Assembly (NCBI RefSeq): GCF_050946405.1
Contig: NZ_JBMNUS010000008.1
Span: 1-64,000, forward strand
Direction of reading: 5' to 3'
Source: Pseudochelatococcus sp050946405
GTDB lineage: Bacteria; Pseudomonadota; Alphaproteobacteria; Rhizobiales; Beijerinckiaceae
DNA: 64,000 bases
Below the pieces are notes generated by a model. That model saw nothing but the letters and a program-made list of their open reading frames with translations, had not been told where the DNA came from and did no database searches. Positions 33,229 through 41,905 of the stretch are shown here, in pieces (the stretch's first letter is position 1; the number at the start of each line of letters is the position of its first letter). A program made the translations under genes and the position numbers.

Positions 33229-34149
33229 TCAGGCCGCGCCCGCCGCGGCCGCCACCTCACTGGCGAAATCCGTTTCTTCTTTTTCAACCCCGTCGCCGAG
33301 GCCGTAGCGGATGAAGCCGACCAGCCTGACGGGTGCGCCGATCTTGCCTTCGGATTCCTTGACGGCCTGCGAGACCGACTTCGAGGTGTCGTGAATGAAG
33401 GGTTGCTCAAGCAGCGTCACTTCCTTGAAGTAGCTCTTGAGGCCGCTTTCCGCGATCTTCTCGAGGACGTGGGCGGGCTTGCCGGCGTTCTTCTCCAGCA
33501 GGATCGCCTTCTCGCGGGCGATGGTTTCCTCCGGGACGCCGGCGGCATCGAGCGCGACGGGGTTGGTCGCCGCGACATGCATGGCGATCTGGCGCGCGAG
33601 CGCGTTCAGTTCATCCTTGTCGCCGGTCGATTCCAGCCCGACCAGCACGCCGATGCGGCCGAGCCCCTCGCCCGCGGCGTTGTGCAGGTAAGCCGCCACG
33701 ACGCCTTCCGACACCGAGAGCCCGTCGACGCGACGCAGCGCGATGTTTTCGCCGATGGTCGCGATGGCGGCGGTGATCGCCTCGCTCACCGTGCCGCCCT
33801 GCGGGAACGGCGCCGCGCCCACAGCGGCGGCGTCGCCGCCCACCTTCAGCGCCACGTCGGCGACCGTGCGGGCAAGTGCCTGGAACTGGTCGTTGCGGGC
33901 GACGAAATCCGTCTCCGCGTTCAGCTCGATCACGACGCCCTTCGTGCCTTCGACGGCGACGGCCACCAGCCCTTCCGCCGCCACGCGGCCGGACTTCTTG
34001 GCGGCGCGCGCCAGCCCCTTGGCGCGCAGCCAGTCGATCGCGGCCTCGATATCCCCTTCGGTTTCGGTCAGTGCATTCTTGCAGTCCAGCATGCCCGCAC
34101 CGGATTTTTCGCGGAGCTCTTTCACCAGAGCAGCGGTGATGTTCGCCAT
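33229..34149 (-). CDS. tsf: elongation factor Ts
   Basis: EF-Ts is the nucleotide exchange factor for EF-Tu. It begins MANITAALVKELREKSGAGM then LDCKNALTE, has the core VVIELNAETDFVARNDQFQ, and the C-terminal domain with the coiled-coil region. 306 residues is normal. It follows rpsB after 117 bases and ends in a terminator. Confidence 0.98.
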   Translation of the reverse strand: MANITAALVKELREKSGAGMLDCKNALTETEGDIEAAIDWLRAKGLARAAKKSGRVAAEGLVAVAVEGTKGVVIELNAETDFVARNDQFQALARTVADVALKVGGDAAAVGAAPFPQGGTVSEAITAAIATIGENIALRRVDGLSVSEGVVAAYLHNAAGEGLGRIGVLVGLESTGDKDELNALARQIAMHVAATNPVALDAAGVPEETIAREKAILLEKNAGKPAHVLEKIAESGLKSYFKEVTLLEQPFIHDTSKSVSQAVKESEGKIGAPVRLVGFIRYGLGDGVEKEETDFASEVAAAAGAA

Positions 34150-34266
34150 AGTGTCCTCTCGGGGTTGTCACTCGTCACTGACATGGCCGGCCCGACGCCC
34201 CCGAAGAGGCGCCGGGCCAGTCGATCAACATCTTCAGTCTCCGGCTCCGGTCAGCCGGAACGGTTT

Positions 34267-35271
34267 TCAGATCTCGACGGCGTCGAGACGGGCGCGGGCC
34301 TGATCGATCCAGCCTTCGCGCTCGATACGACCGCCGAGCTTCAGCTCTGCGTCGATCGTGGCCACATCGGCCGGCGTCAGAGCCGCAAGCTGCCAGAAAT
34401 GGAAGATGCCCGCTTCGTTGAGCTTCTTCTCCAGCTCCGGGCCGACGCCCGGCAGGGCCGAAAGCTCATCCGGCGCGCCGCGCGGCGCCACCAGACGCTC
34501 GAAGGCGCTCGCGGCGGTCTCGGCCGACAGATCCTCCGGGAAAGGCTCGTCGGAAGCGCCGATATCGACGCCGAAATCGCCCTGACCGCGCGAGATGCCG
34601 TCGATCACGGCGCGTGCGACGAGATCGCAATACAGATTGATGGCGCGGCCGGCGTCGTCGTTCGCCGGCACGGGGTAGTTGATCCCGTCGGGATCGCTGT
34701 TGGTGTCGACGATCGCGACGACCGGAATGCCCAGGCGCTGGGCTTCCTTGATGGCGAGCTGCTCCTTGTTCGTGTCGATGACGAACAGCAGGTCGGGCGT
34801 GCCGCCCATGTCCTTGATGCCGCCCAGCGCGCGCTCAAGCTTCTCGCGCTCGCGCGCCAGCATCAGGCGCTCCTTCTTCGTGAGGCCGACCGCCCCGCCC
34901 GCGATGATCTCGTCCACCTTGCGCAGCCGCTGGATGGAGCCGGAAATCGTCTTCCAGTTGGTCAGCATGCCGCCGAGCCAGCGGGAGTTCACATAATACT
35001 GCGCGGAACGGCGCGCGGCATCCGCCACCGATTCGGCCGCCTGACGCTTCGTGCCGACGAACAGCACGCGGCCGCCGGCGGCCACGGTGTCGGAGATCGC
35101 CTGCAACGCGCGATAGAGCGCGGGGACCGTCTGGGCGAGATCGATGATGTGGATGTTGCTGCGCGTGCCGAAGATGTAAGGTTCCATCTTCGGGTTCCAG
35201 CGGTGGGCCTGGTGGCCAAAGTGAGCGCCTGCCTCAAGCAGCTCGCGCATCGAAAATTCAGGAAGTGCCAT
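34267..35271 (-). CDS. rpsB: 30S ribosomal protein S2 with C-terminal extension
   Basis: S2 core blocks are MRELLEAGAHFGHQ, RWNPKMEPYIFG, IHIIDLAQTVP, RWLGGMLTNWKTI and VVAIVDTNSDPDGINYPVPA. After the core there is an extension of roughly 70 residues with a helix-hairpin-helix-like segment (LSALPGVGPELEKKLNEAG) and a second helical block, as found in many Rhizobiales S2 proteins. 334 residues. A near-consensus promoter lies about 100 bases upstream. Confidence 0.97.
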   Translation of the reverse strand: MALPEFSMRELLEAGAHFGHQAHRWNPKMEPYIFGTRSNIHIIDLAQTVPALYRALQAISDTVAAGGRVLFVGTKRQAAESVADAARRSAQYYVNSRWLGGMLTNWKTISGSIQRLRKVDEIIAGGAVGLTKKERLMLAREREKLERALGGIKDMGGTPDLLFVIDTNKEQLAIKEAQRLGIPVVAIVDTNSDPDGINYPVPANDDAGRAINLYCDLVARAVIDGISRGQGDFGVDIGASDEPFPEDLSAETAASAFERLVAPRGAPDELSALPGVGPELEKKLNEAGIFHFWQLAALTPADVATIDAELKLGGRIEREGWIDQARARLDAVEI

Positions 35272-35366
35272 GATACTCGTCTCCGGTTCAAGCCTCCGCG
35301 GGGCTCCGGCCGGACAACCCGGCCACCGGAAGCCAAAGAGCCCGCCCCGCGTGTGGAATGGCGCGG

Positions 35367-35395
35367 CTTATAGTATCTGCGCCTGACAAATGCAA
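35367..35395 (-). promoter_or_regulatory. sigma-70-type promoter of rpsB-tsf
   Basis: On the minus strand TTGCAT (35395-35390) and TATAAG (35372-35367) are spaced by 17 bases, with a GC-rich stretch after the -10 box as in growth-controlled promoters. Confidence 0.7.
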
Positions 35396-35448
35396 GTCAT
35401 CTCCCGCTTTTTCCACGGTTATCGCAGGCTGACACGTCCTTGTCCCGC

Positions 35449-38400
35449 TCAGCGCAATTCGACATCCACTACTCCCGTGAGGCTGCGCAGCGCCGCCGCT
35501 ATCTGCGGCGTGGTACGGAAGCGGCCCGGCAGTTCCATTTCCACCTCGCGCAGGCCGGCGATATCCACCACGAGCGAGACGGTTCCCTCGCCGTGCATGC
35601 TCAACTGGCGCGCGATGGCGTCAAGAGGTGCGGCGTCGTTCACGACGATGCGCATGCCTTTCTGATGGCGGGCGACGGCCTGATCCAGCGGTTCAGCCCG
35701 CTGGATGCGCGCGCGCACGTCATCGCCGTCGCTGGAGGCCTGCACCACCAGCATCACCGCCTGGCCAGGCTCCAGCAGATCACGGTACTGGGCCAGCCCC
35801 TCCGAGAACAGGATCGCCTCGAAATGGCCGCTCTGGTCGGAGAAGGTGATCACGCCCATCTTCGTGCCGTTGCGCGTGCGCCGCTCCACGCGGTCGAGCA
35901 CGGTCGCCGCAAGCTGCCCCATGCTCTCGCCGCGCTTGACGCCGCGGGCGAAATCCGCCCAGCGCCGCACGCGTAGTCTCTCCAGCAGCGGTCCGTATTC
36001 GTCGAGCGGATGGCCGGAGAGAAAGAAGCCGACGGCGTCATATTCCCGCTGCAATCTCTCCGACGCCTGCCAGGGCTGGTATTCGGGAATACGCAGCGGC
36101 TCGGGCGCGGCGAGCGCGCCGAAGATGTCTCCCTGCCCCGCCGCCGCCGATTGCGCGGTCTGGTTGGCCAGCGCCATGATCGCCTCGATGGCGGCGAAGG
36201 CGCGGGCGCGGTCGGGCGCGATCGGGTCGAGCGCGCCGGCGGCGACCAGCGCCTCCAGCGTTCGCCGGTTCACGAGGCGCGGGTTGATGCGGCGCGCGAA
36301 ATCGCCGAGATCCTTGAACTGTCCGCCGGCGCCAACGCCGATCGGGGCGGGTTTCGATCGATCGGAGGGCGCCCCGGCGCGCGCCGCCACGATCGATTCC
36401 ACCGCCTGCGCGCCCACGCCCTTGATGGCCGCCAGCGCGTAGCGGATGATGCCGGTGCCGTCCGCGTCGAACGCCACGTCGAAGCTGACGCCGGACTGCT
36501 GGACGGATGGCGGCTCGACGCGGATGCCGAGCCGCTGCGCCTCGCGCCGGAACTCGGACAGCTTGTCCGTGTTGTCCATGTCGAGCGCCATCGAGGCCGC
36601 GAGAAACTCGACGGGGAAATTCGCCTTCAGATACGCCGTCTGATACGCGATCAGGGCATAGGCGGCCGCGTGGCTCTTGTTGAAGCCGTAATCCGCGAAC
36701 TTGGCCAGCAGGTCGAAGATCTCGTTCGCGAGATCGCGGGCGAGCCCCTGCCCCGTCGCGCCGTCGACGAAGCGCGCCCGCTGGGCGTCCATCTCCGCCT
36801 TGATCTTCTTGCCCATGGCGCGGCGCAGCAGGTCGGCCTCGCCCAGCGAATAGCCCGAAAGCGTCCGTGCCACCTGCATCACCTGTTCCTGATAGATGAT
36901 GATGCCGAAGGTCTCGCGCAGGATCGGCGCGAGCGCCTCGTGCAGGTACCAGGCGCTTTCCGGCTCGCCGCGTCCGTTCTTGCGGTCGCAATAGACGGGA
37001 ATGTTGGCCATCGGCCCCGGACGGTAGAGCGCCACCAGCGCGATGAGGTCTTCGAGCCGGTCGGGCCGCATGTCGACGAGCGCCTTGCGCATGCCCGCGC
37101 TTTCGACCTGGAACACGCCCACCGTTTCGCCGCGTCCGAGCTGTTCGAAAGTCAGCGGATCGTCGAGCGGAATGCGCTCCAGAGAGAAATCGGGATACCG
37201 GCGGTGAATGTGATCGATCGCCGTTTTCAGAACCGTCAGCGTCTTGAGGCCGAGAAAGTCGAACTTCACCAGCCCCGCCTGCTCGACCCACTTCATGTTG
37301 AACTGCGTCACACGCATCTGCGAGCGCGGATCGCGATAGAGCGGCACCAGTTGTTCGAGCGGCCTGTCGCCGATCACGACGCCGGCGGCATGGGTCGAGG
37401 CATGACGATGCAGCCCCTCGAGCTTTTGCGCGAAGGCCAGCATGCGCGCCACCACCGGCTCTTCCTCCGCCGCCGCCTGCAATTTGGGCTCATCCGCGAT
37501 GGCGCGCGCAAGCGTGACGGGATTGGCCGGATTTTGCGGCACGAGCTTCGTCAGCTTGTCGACCTGCCCGTAGGGCATTTCCAGCACCCGGCCGACATCG
37601 CGCATCACGCCGCGCGCTTGCAGGGTGCCGAAGGTGATGATCTGCGCCACGCGCTCCTCGCCGTAGCGCCGCTGCACGTAGCCGATGACCTCTTCGCGCC
37701 TGTCCTGGCAGAAGTCGATGTCGAAGTCGGGCATCGACACGCGGTCGGGATTGAGAAAGCGCTCGAACAGCAGGCCGAAGCGCAGCGGATCGAGATCGGT
37801 GATGGTCAGGGAATAGGCGACGAGCGAGCCCGCGCCCGAGCCACGCCCCGGGCCCACGGGTATGTGCTGCGCCTTCGCCCATTTGATGAAGTCGGCCACG
37901 ATCAGGAAGTAGCCGGGAAACTTCATGCGCTCGATCACCGACAGTTCATAGTCGAGCCTGTCCTCATAGTCCTTCGCGGCGAGCCCTTCCGCGGGGCCGT
38001 GCGCGGCGAGGCGAGCCGCGAGCCCCTCCCGCGCCTGGCGGCGCAATTCGACGGCCTCGTCATCGGCATGGTCCGCGCCATCGTCGGCATGCGCGTCCGC
38101 GCCGCTGAAATGAGGCAGAATCGGCTTGCAGGTCCGCACACGGAAGGCGCTGCGCTGCGCGATCTCCACCGTCGAATGCAGCGCCTCCGGCAGATCGGCG
38201 AACGCCGCCGCCATATCCGCGCGCGACCTGAAAAACCGCGAAGGCGTCAGACGCCGCCGCTGATCGTCCGACACCAGCCGCCCGTCGGCGATCGCGAGCA
38301 GCGCATCGTGCGCTTCATAATCGCCGGCGGTGGCGAAGTAGGGTTCATTGGCGGCCGCGAGGGGTACGCCGCGCGCATAGGCCAGTTCCAGCAGGGCCGG

Positions 38401-38988
38401 TTCCGTCAGCGCCTCGTCGTCCCTGCCGTGGCGTTGCAGCTCCATATAAAGCCTGTCGCCGAACAGGGCCAGCAGGTGCTCGAAACGTTCCCGCGCCAGC
38501 TCCGGCCGTCCCGCGGCGAATGCGCTGTCGAGCGGGCCGCCGGGGCCGCCCGTCAGCGCGATCAGTCCTTCGGTGTGAGCCGCCAGCAATTCCAGCGGCA
38601 CATGCGCGCCATGTGCCCCCTGTCCCGGTTCGTTGCCGAGAAAGGCGGCGCTGGACAACGCCATGAGGTTGCCGTATCCGCGCGCGCTCGCCGCGAGCAG
38701 CACGACATGCGGCAGGGCCCGATGGGTCGGGCGGGCATTCGGCTCCGCCGCCTCGAAGGCGACGGCAAGCTGCAATCCGGCGATCGGCTGGATGCCGGTC
38801 GACGCAAGCTTTTCGGAAAATTCCAGCGCGCCGAAAAGGTTGTTGGTATCGGTAAGCGCCATTGCCGGCATGTCGTCCGCCGCCGCCAGCTTCGAGAGGG
38901 CGGAAATCGTCAGCGCCCCTTCGAGCAGCGAATAGGACGAATGGACGTGAAGGTGAACGAACCCGACATTCTCGATGAGACCCGGCAT
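35449..38988 (-). CDS. dnaE: DNA polymerase III alpha subunit
   Basis: This is the replicative polymerase, 1179 residues. The PHP domain begins FVHLHVHSSYSLLEGALT. The palm has PVGPGRGSGAGSLVAYSL and the catalytic Asp pair in MPDFDIDFCQDRREEVIGY, followed by the finger and beta-clamp regions. A helix-hairpin-helix and an OB fold (GVITFSDQSGHFEAILFSEG) lie near the C-terminus. The start MPGLIENVGF at 38988 has GGGGAG upstream; about 26 extra codons in frame before it are not conserved. Confidence 0.98.
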   Translation of the reverse strand: MPGLIENVGFVHLHVHSSYSLLEGALTISALSKLAAADDMPAMALTDTNNLFGALEFSEKLASTGIQPIAGLQLAVAFEAAEPNARPTHRALPHVVLLAASARGYGNLMALSSAAFLGNEPGQGAHGAHVPLELLAAHTEGLIALTGGPGGPLDSAFAAGRPELARERFEHLLALFGDRLYMELQRHGRDDEALTEPALLELAYARGVPLAAANEPYFATAGDYEAHDALLAIADGRLVSDDQRRRLTPSRFFRSRADMAAAFADLPEALHSTVEIAQRSAFRVRTCKPILPHFSGADAHADDGADHADDEAVELRRQAREGLAARLAAHGPAEGLAAKDYEDRLDYELSVIERMKFPGYFLIVADFIKWAKAQHIPVGPGRGSGAGSLVAYSLTITDLDPLRFGLLFERFLNPDRVSMPDFDIDFCQDRREEVIGYVQRRYGEERVAQIITFGTLQARGVMRDVGRVLEMPYGQVDKLTKLVPQNPANPVTLARAIADEPKLQAAAEEEPVVARMLAFAQKLEGLHRHASTHAAGVVIGDRPLEQLVPLYRDPRSQMRVTQFNMKWVEQAGLVKFDFLGLKTLTVLKTAIDHIHRRYPDFSLERIPLDDPLTFEQLGRGETVGVFQVESAGMRKALVDMRPDRLEDLIALVALYRPGPMANIPVYCDRKNGRGEPESAWYLHEALAPILRETFGIIIYQEQVMQVARTLSGYSLGEADLLRRAMGKKIKAEMDAQRARFVDGATGQGLARDLANEIFDLLAKFADYGFNKSHAAAYALIAYQTAYLKANFPVEFLAASMALDMDNTDKLSEFRREAQRLGIRVEPPSVQQSGVSFDVAFDADGTGIIRYALAAIKGVGAQAVESIVAARAGAPSDRSKPAPIGVGAGGQFKDLGDFARRINPRLVNRRTLEALVAAGALDPIAPDRARAFAAIEAIMALANQTAQSAAAGQGDIFGALAAPEPLRIPEYQPWQASERLQREYDAVGFFLSGHPLDEYGPLLERLRVRRWADFARGVKRGESMGQLAATVLDRVERRTRNGTKMGVITFSDQSGHFEAILFSEGLAQYRDLLEPGQAVMLVVQASSDGDDVRARIQRAEPLDQAVARHQKGMRIVVNDAAPLDAIARQLSMHGEGTVSLVVDIAGLREVEMELPGRFRTTPQIAAALRSLTGVVDVELR

Positions 38989-39081
38989 TTCACTCCCCGA
39001 ACCGGCCGTGCGCATGCGAATCGACTGCGCGCGACCCATTTTATCGCTGCCCGGCGCACCCGTCACCCGCGCGGACGCGGA

Positions 39082-39180
39082 TCAGGCGGCGGCGCCGGCG
39101 ACCGCCACGACACCGATCATGGCCACGAAAAGCGCCAGCGACGCAAGCTCGACAAGATCGGCGACAAGAGCCTTGTACAT
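39082..39180 (-). CDS. 32-residue membrane peptide
   Basis: I know no family for this peptide, MYKALVADLVELASLALFVA continuing to GAAA. It has one hydrophobic helix (about residues 12-31) after a short polar start. GGGGAG lies eight bases before the ATG and a near-consensus promoter with 17-base spacing ends about 30 bases upstream, so it is very likely transcribed and translated. It may simply be the leader cistron of the dnaE transcript, whose gene starts about 95 bases downstream. Confidence 0.55.
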   Translation of the reverse strand: MYKALVADLVELASLALFVAMIGVVAVAGAAA

Positions 39181-39211
39181 CTTCTGATCTCCCCTGTGTT
39201 CCAACAATTTC

Positions 39212-39240
39212 CTTATATGTTCTTTTCATGTTCGCATCAA
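39212..39240 (-). promoter_or_regulatory. sigma-70-type promoter for the small peptide and possibly dnaE
   Basis: On the minus strand TTGATG (39240-39235) and TATAAG (39217-39212) have a 17-base spacer. It points at the 32-codon gene. Confidence 0.65.
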
Positions 39241-39416
39241 GCGCCCGGTCGGCATCTTGCTTAACAAACTATATACGATGTAAGGAAATGATCGGGGATA
39301 AGGGGTTTGCCCACATATGGCCGCGATTGTCAGGCGCTTTCAGGATGCATTGCCTGGAAGCGCGTTTCCGGCGGCGGGGGGCGTGTTTTCCGATAACGAT
39401 AAGGGCAGGATGGCGT

Positions 39417-39764
39417 ATGGGCGAGTTGCCTTCTTCAAGAACGCGCAGCGCGAAATTCGCGCTTGGGCAGGTTGTCAGACATCGGATTTACCCCTTTCGC
39501 GGCGTGATCTTCGATGTCGATCCCTGTTTCAGCAATTCGGAAGAGTGGTATCTGTCGATTCCCGAGGAAGGGCGGCCCGACAGGGATCAGCCATTCTATC
39601 ATCTGTTCGCCGAAAACATGGATACGGAATACATTGCCTATGTTTCCGAGCAGAATCTCGTGGCGGATACTTCAGGAGAGCCCGTTCGGCATCCCCGTGT
39701 GCTTGATTCGTTTGAACGGGGCGAAGGCGGTCACTATCACATGCGGGCCCATCTGAGGCATTGA
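39417..39764 (+). CDS. hspQ: heat shock protein HspQ
   Basis: HspQ/YccV is a small hemimethylated-DNA-binding-fold protein that affects Lon-dependent proteolysis. The conserved core is KFALGQVVRHRIYPFRGVIF, EEWYLSIPEEGRP, QPFYHLFAENMDTEYIAYVS and VRHPRVLDSF. The ATG at 39417 gives 115 residues and has an AGGA about eight bases upstream; the frame is open further upstream without conservation. It is divergent from dnaE. Confidence 0.92.
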   Translation: MGELPSSRTRSAKFALGQVVRHRIYPFRGVIFDVDPCFSNSEEWYLSIPEEGRPDRDQPFYHLFAENMDTEYIAYVSEQNLVADTSGEPVRHPRVLDSFERGEGGHYHMRAHLRH

Positions 39765-39864
39765 TCCGCCGAAAGGCGGGCTGTCGCCTCATGGTTGTTA
39801 TCCACCTCATCTTTCATAAACCGCGTTGACCTCGATGCGCTTATCTGCAAAGAAGGCACCACAA

Positions 39865-39958
39865 GGAGACGTGGCCGAGAGGCTGAAGGCGGCGGTTTGC
39901 TAAACCGTTATAGGACCTTAAAGTCCTATCGAGGGTTCGAATCCCTCCGTCTCCGCCA
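39865..39958 (+). tRNA. tRNA-Ser(GCT)
   Basis: The acceptor stem GGAGACG pairs with CGTCTCC (39948-39954), with G discriminator and encoded CCA. The anticodon loop TTGCTAA (anticodon GCT, 39899-39901) reads AGC/AGU. A long variable arm (TAGGACTTTA-type hairpin, 39911-39930) marks it as class II serine tRNA. The accessory region begins right after it. Confidence 0.97.
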
Positions 39959-39984
39959 CTTGCCCTCGCGAAAGCGTTCTCCTG

Positions 39985-40005
39985 ATCCGGCTACGGCCGG
40001 ATTTT
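39985..40005 (+). terminator. terminator after tRNA-Ser
   Basis: ATCCGGC pairs with GCCGGAT around TACG and is followed by TTTT. Confidence 0.8.
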
Positions 40006-40309
40006 CCCGTTGTTTTCGGGGGTTATGCTGGAGGGGCTTTGCACTGGTATCCTCGCCACAGCAGCCGGAGACGTTCTCTTGAGCCCGATATTCTCCGGAC
40101 CTCTCGACTGCGCGCATTCGGTGTAGAGCCCGTAACCAGTTGAAAGCATTGGGACAGTTCCTCGCGCCACCTGAACACTTCGATGCCAGCGGCGTTCGTG
40201 GAAAGGAACAGAAATCCAACCCGTTCTTTCTCTATCCAGCCTCGCAAATCCTTTCCGGCATTGAGAAATTCCGGCAACGACGGCATCCTGTGGGTGAAGG
40301 AGGCCATAC
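40006..40309. other. gap between tRNA-Ser and first island gene
   Basis: I see no convincing gene here. A minus-strand frame at 40023-40307 is open but has no ribosome site and no family resemblance; it may be a decayed gene. A strong AAGGAGG at the right end belongs to the next gene. Confidence 0.5.
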
Positions 40310-40576
40310 ATGGCGGAACCGGACCTCGACACCGACAAGCTCGACGACGCGGCGCTGGCGATCCTCAGCTTGACGCTGCATGACGGCAATCGCGTCTGGA
40401 AAGGGCTCGACTGGTCCATCACCGACCGGTTACACGCGAAGGGGCTGATCTACGATCCCGTCGGTAAGGCGAAGTCGCTAGCCCTGACGGAAGCTGGATT
40501 GGCCCGAGCCGAAGCATCCCTCGCCGCGTTGTTCAAGAAGCGCCGGGGGAACGATCCACAACGGTCCGCCCCATGA
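40310..40576 (+). CDS. DUF6429-like small protein
   Basis: The 88-residue protein has the conserved pattern DDAALAILSLTLHDGNRVWK, then GLDWSITDRLHAKGLIYDPV and LTEAGLARAE, which I associate with the DUF6429 family found in accessory regions of Proteobacteria. The layout (two helices, a strand, a terminal helix) resembles a winged-helix unit, but no function is known. AAGGAGG lies eight bases before the ATG. The next gene overlaps its stop by four bases. Confidence 0.7.
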   Translation: MAEPDLDTDKLDDAALAILSLTLHDGNRVWKGLDWSITDRLHAKGLIYDPVGKAKSLALTEAGLARAEASLAALFKKRRGNDPQRSAP

Positions 40577-40947
40577 AACCGGCCGACGAGGAGCGCATCG
40601 CAGCTCGGCTGGCCAAACTGATGGCAATGATCTGTGTGCGCAACACGGGGATCGAGGAATTGCACGCGGGGACTGTCCCGGTCACTCACACGGGCGACTA
40701 TTCGGACGTGTTCGTCACCGACGCCGACGGTCGCCAGATTCCATGGTCTGACGCGTCCCATCTCGACGACGACCAGATGCGAAGCCTGATGCGACAGATC
40801 GTCGACCGGCTCTACACCTTTCACCTCAAGGCTGACGATCCGGGGTTCCGCGACCACCTCGACCGCTGGCTGGCGGTCGCCGACCGATGGGACGAGCCGC
40901 AGTTTGACAAGGCTTTTTTCGAGATCGTAAGTCGACCGCAACGCTGA
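40573..40947 (+). CDS. hypothetical protein coupled to the DUF6429-like gene
   Basis: I recognise no family in this 124-residue acidic protein. Helical ends flank a middle part with strands (VTHTGDYSDVFVTDADGRQI), and the aromatic C-terminal helix holds RDHLDRWLAVADRWDEPQFD. It starts inside the previous stop (ATGA), so the pair is translated together and may act together. Confidence 0.6.
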   Translation: MKPADEERIAARLAKLMAMICVRNTGIEELHAGTVPVTHTGDYSDVFVTDADGRQIPWSDASHLDDDQMRSLMRQIVDRLYTFHLKADDPGFRDHLDRWLAVADRWDEPQFDKAFFEIVSRPQR

Positions 40948-41062
40948 ACGCCCCAATCGTTTCGGCGCGTACGAAGGCATGAAACCGGCCCTAATCGAAA
41001 GGGATTGAACGTCGCACCCGCTTCGGGCGATTATCTTTCCGGATAATCAGAAGGCGCGCAGG

Positions 41063-41905
41063 TTGGCACGATCGCAGAAAACGAAAGTCGTCGAACATCT
41101 GTTTGACAAGTACTGGAACGTATCGACGGGCGCGCTCGAAAAAAGCCTGATGAGTCTCGACGACGTCGCGCAGGCCATTCGCGAGTGTAACGATCTTTAC
41201 GGCTCGACGCTTAGCGACCGCAATCCTGCGAATTTCATGAAAGATCTGCTGCGCGGAGCCAATGCCTCCAGCAACTGGCCGACTTCGGTTGCGGCCAAAC
41301 GCTTCGCCGCGGTCCAGCGGACCGGCGACGGAGAGTGCTTCGAGTTTATACCCTACCGACCAGGACAGACCGAGCCGTTCCCCGATGCGTTCGGAGTGCG
41401 CGAAGATGCGCCGCAGTATCCGGTCCAGTCGATCAGTATTCCGCTCGTTACCAAGTCGCTGGGGCGTTCCGATGAAACCTGGTTGGTTCAGACTGCGATC
41501 AATCTGCGTGTTGTCGAGACCCATTTCGCGGTGGCAGCCGCGTTTCCATTGCTCGAACTTGCCCATCTTCAAATGGGGATCAAGCTGCGCTCGACCGAGA
41601 TCGACGCCCTCTTCCTTGGCAAGACCGGCGATCCGCAACGACCGGAATCCGTCTTGGTCACTTGCGAAGCGAAGCAGGCCAAGGACCCGCTTATTCAGAG
41701 CCAGATCATCAACCAAGTCCGTGCTGCCTTCGCGGAAGCGGAGGTGGACACGGTCGTTCCCATCGGTTTGCGGACGATCAAAGGCGTCGGGTTCTACCTG
41801 ACCGAGTTCACTGCCGTGAAGCGGTCGGAAGCGTCGGCGCTGGAGGAATTGACCCTAGCCAGCGACGCCATCTACGAGTTGCGCCCCCCTGTGAAGGGCA
41901 TATGA
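41063..41905 (+). CDS. PD-(D/E)XK restriction endonuclease-like protein
   Basis: The 280-residue protein is probably the restriction partner of the adjacent cytosine methyltransferase. A nuclease core is visible at about 175-215: STEIDALFLGKTG supplies the Asp, and SVLVTCEAKQAKD supplies the E-x-K, followed by a helix (PLIQSQIINQVRAA) as in PD-(D/E)XK folds. The N-terminal part is helical and may bind DNA. It starts with TTG, an AAGG lying about eight bases upstream. Its 3' end overlaps the convergent methyltransferase by 51 bases. Specificity is unknown. Confidence 0.65.
   Translation: MARSQKTKVVEHLFDKYWNVSTGALEKSLMSLDDVAQAIRECNDLYGSTLSDRNPANFMKDLLRGANASSNWPTSVAAKRFAAVQRTGDGECFEFIPYRPGQTEPFPDAFGVREDAPQYPVQSISIPLVTKSLGRSDETWLVQTAINLRVVETHFAVAAAFPLLELAHLQMGIKLRSTEIDALFLGKTGDPQRPESVLVTCEAKQAKDPLIQSQIINQVRAAFAEAEVDTVVPIGLRTIKGVGFYLTEFTAVKRSEASALEELTLASDAIYELRPPVKGI

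Noticed and set aside
33139..35373. 744-codon plus-strand open frame opposite tsf and rpsB
   Set aside because: Antisense to two ribosomal/translation genes with clear families; no ribosome site.
36010..39264. 1084-codon plus-strand open frame opposite dnaE
   Set aside because: Shadow of DnaE, with the same biased composition and no recognisable family.
40023..40307. 94-codon minus-strand open frame next to tRNA-Ser
   Set aside because: No ribosome site, no family resemblance, and it lies over the strong ribosome site of the plus-strand gene at 40310.
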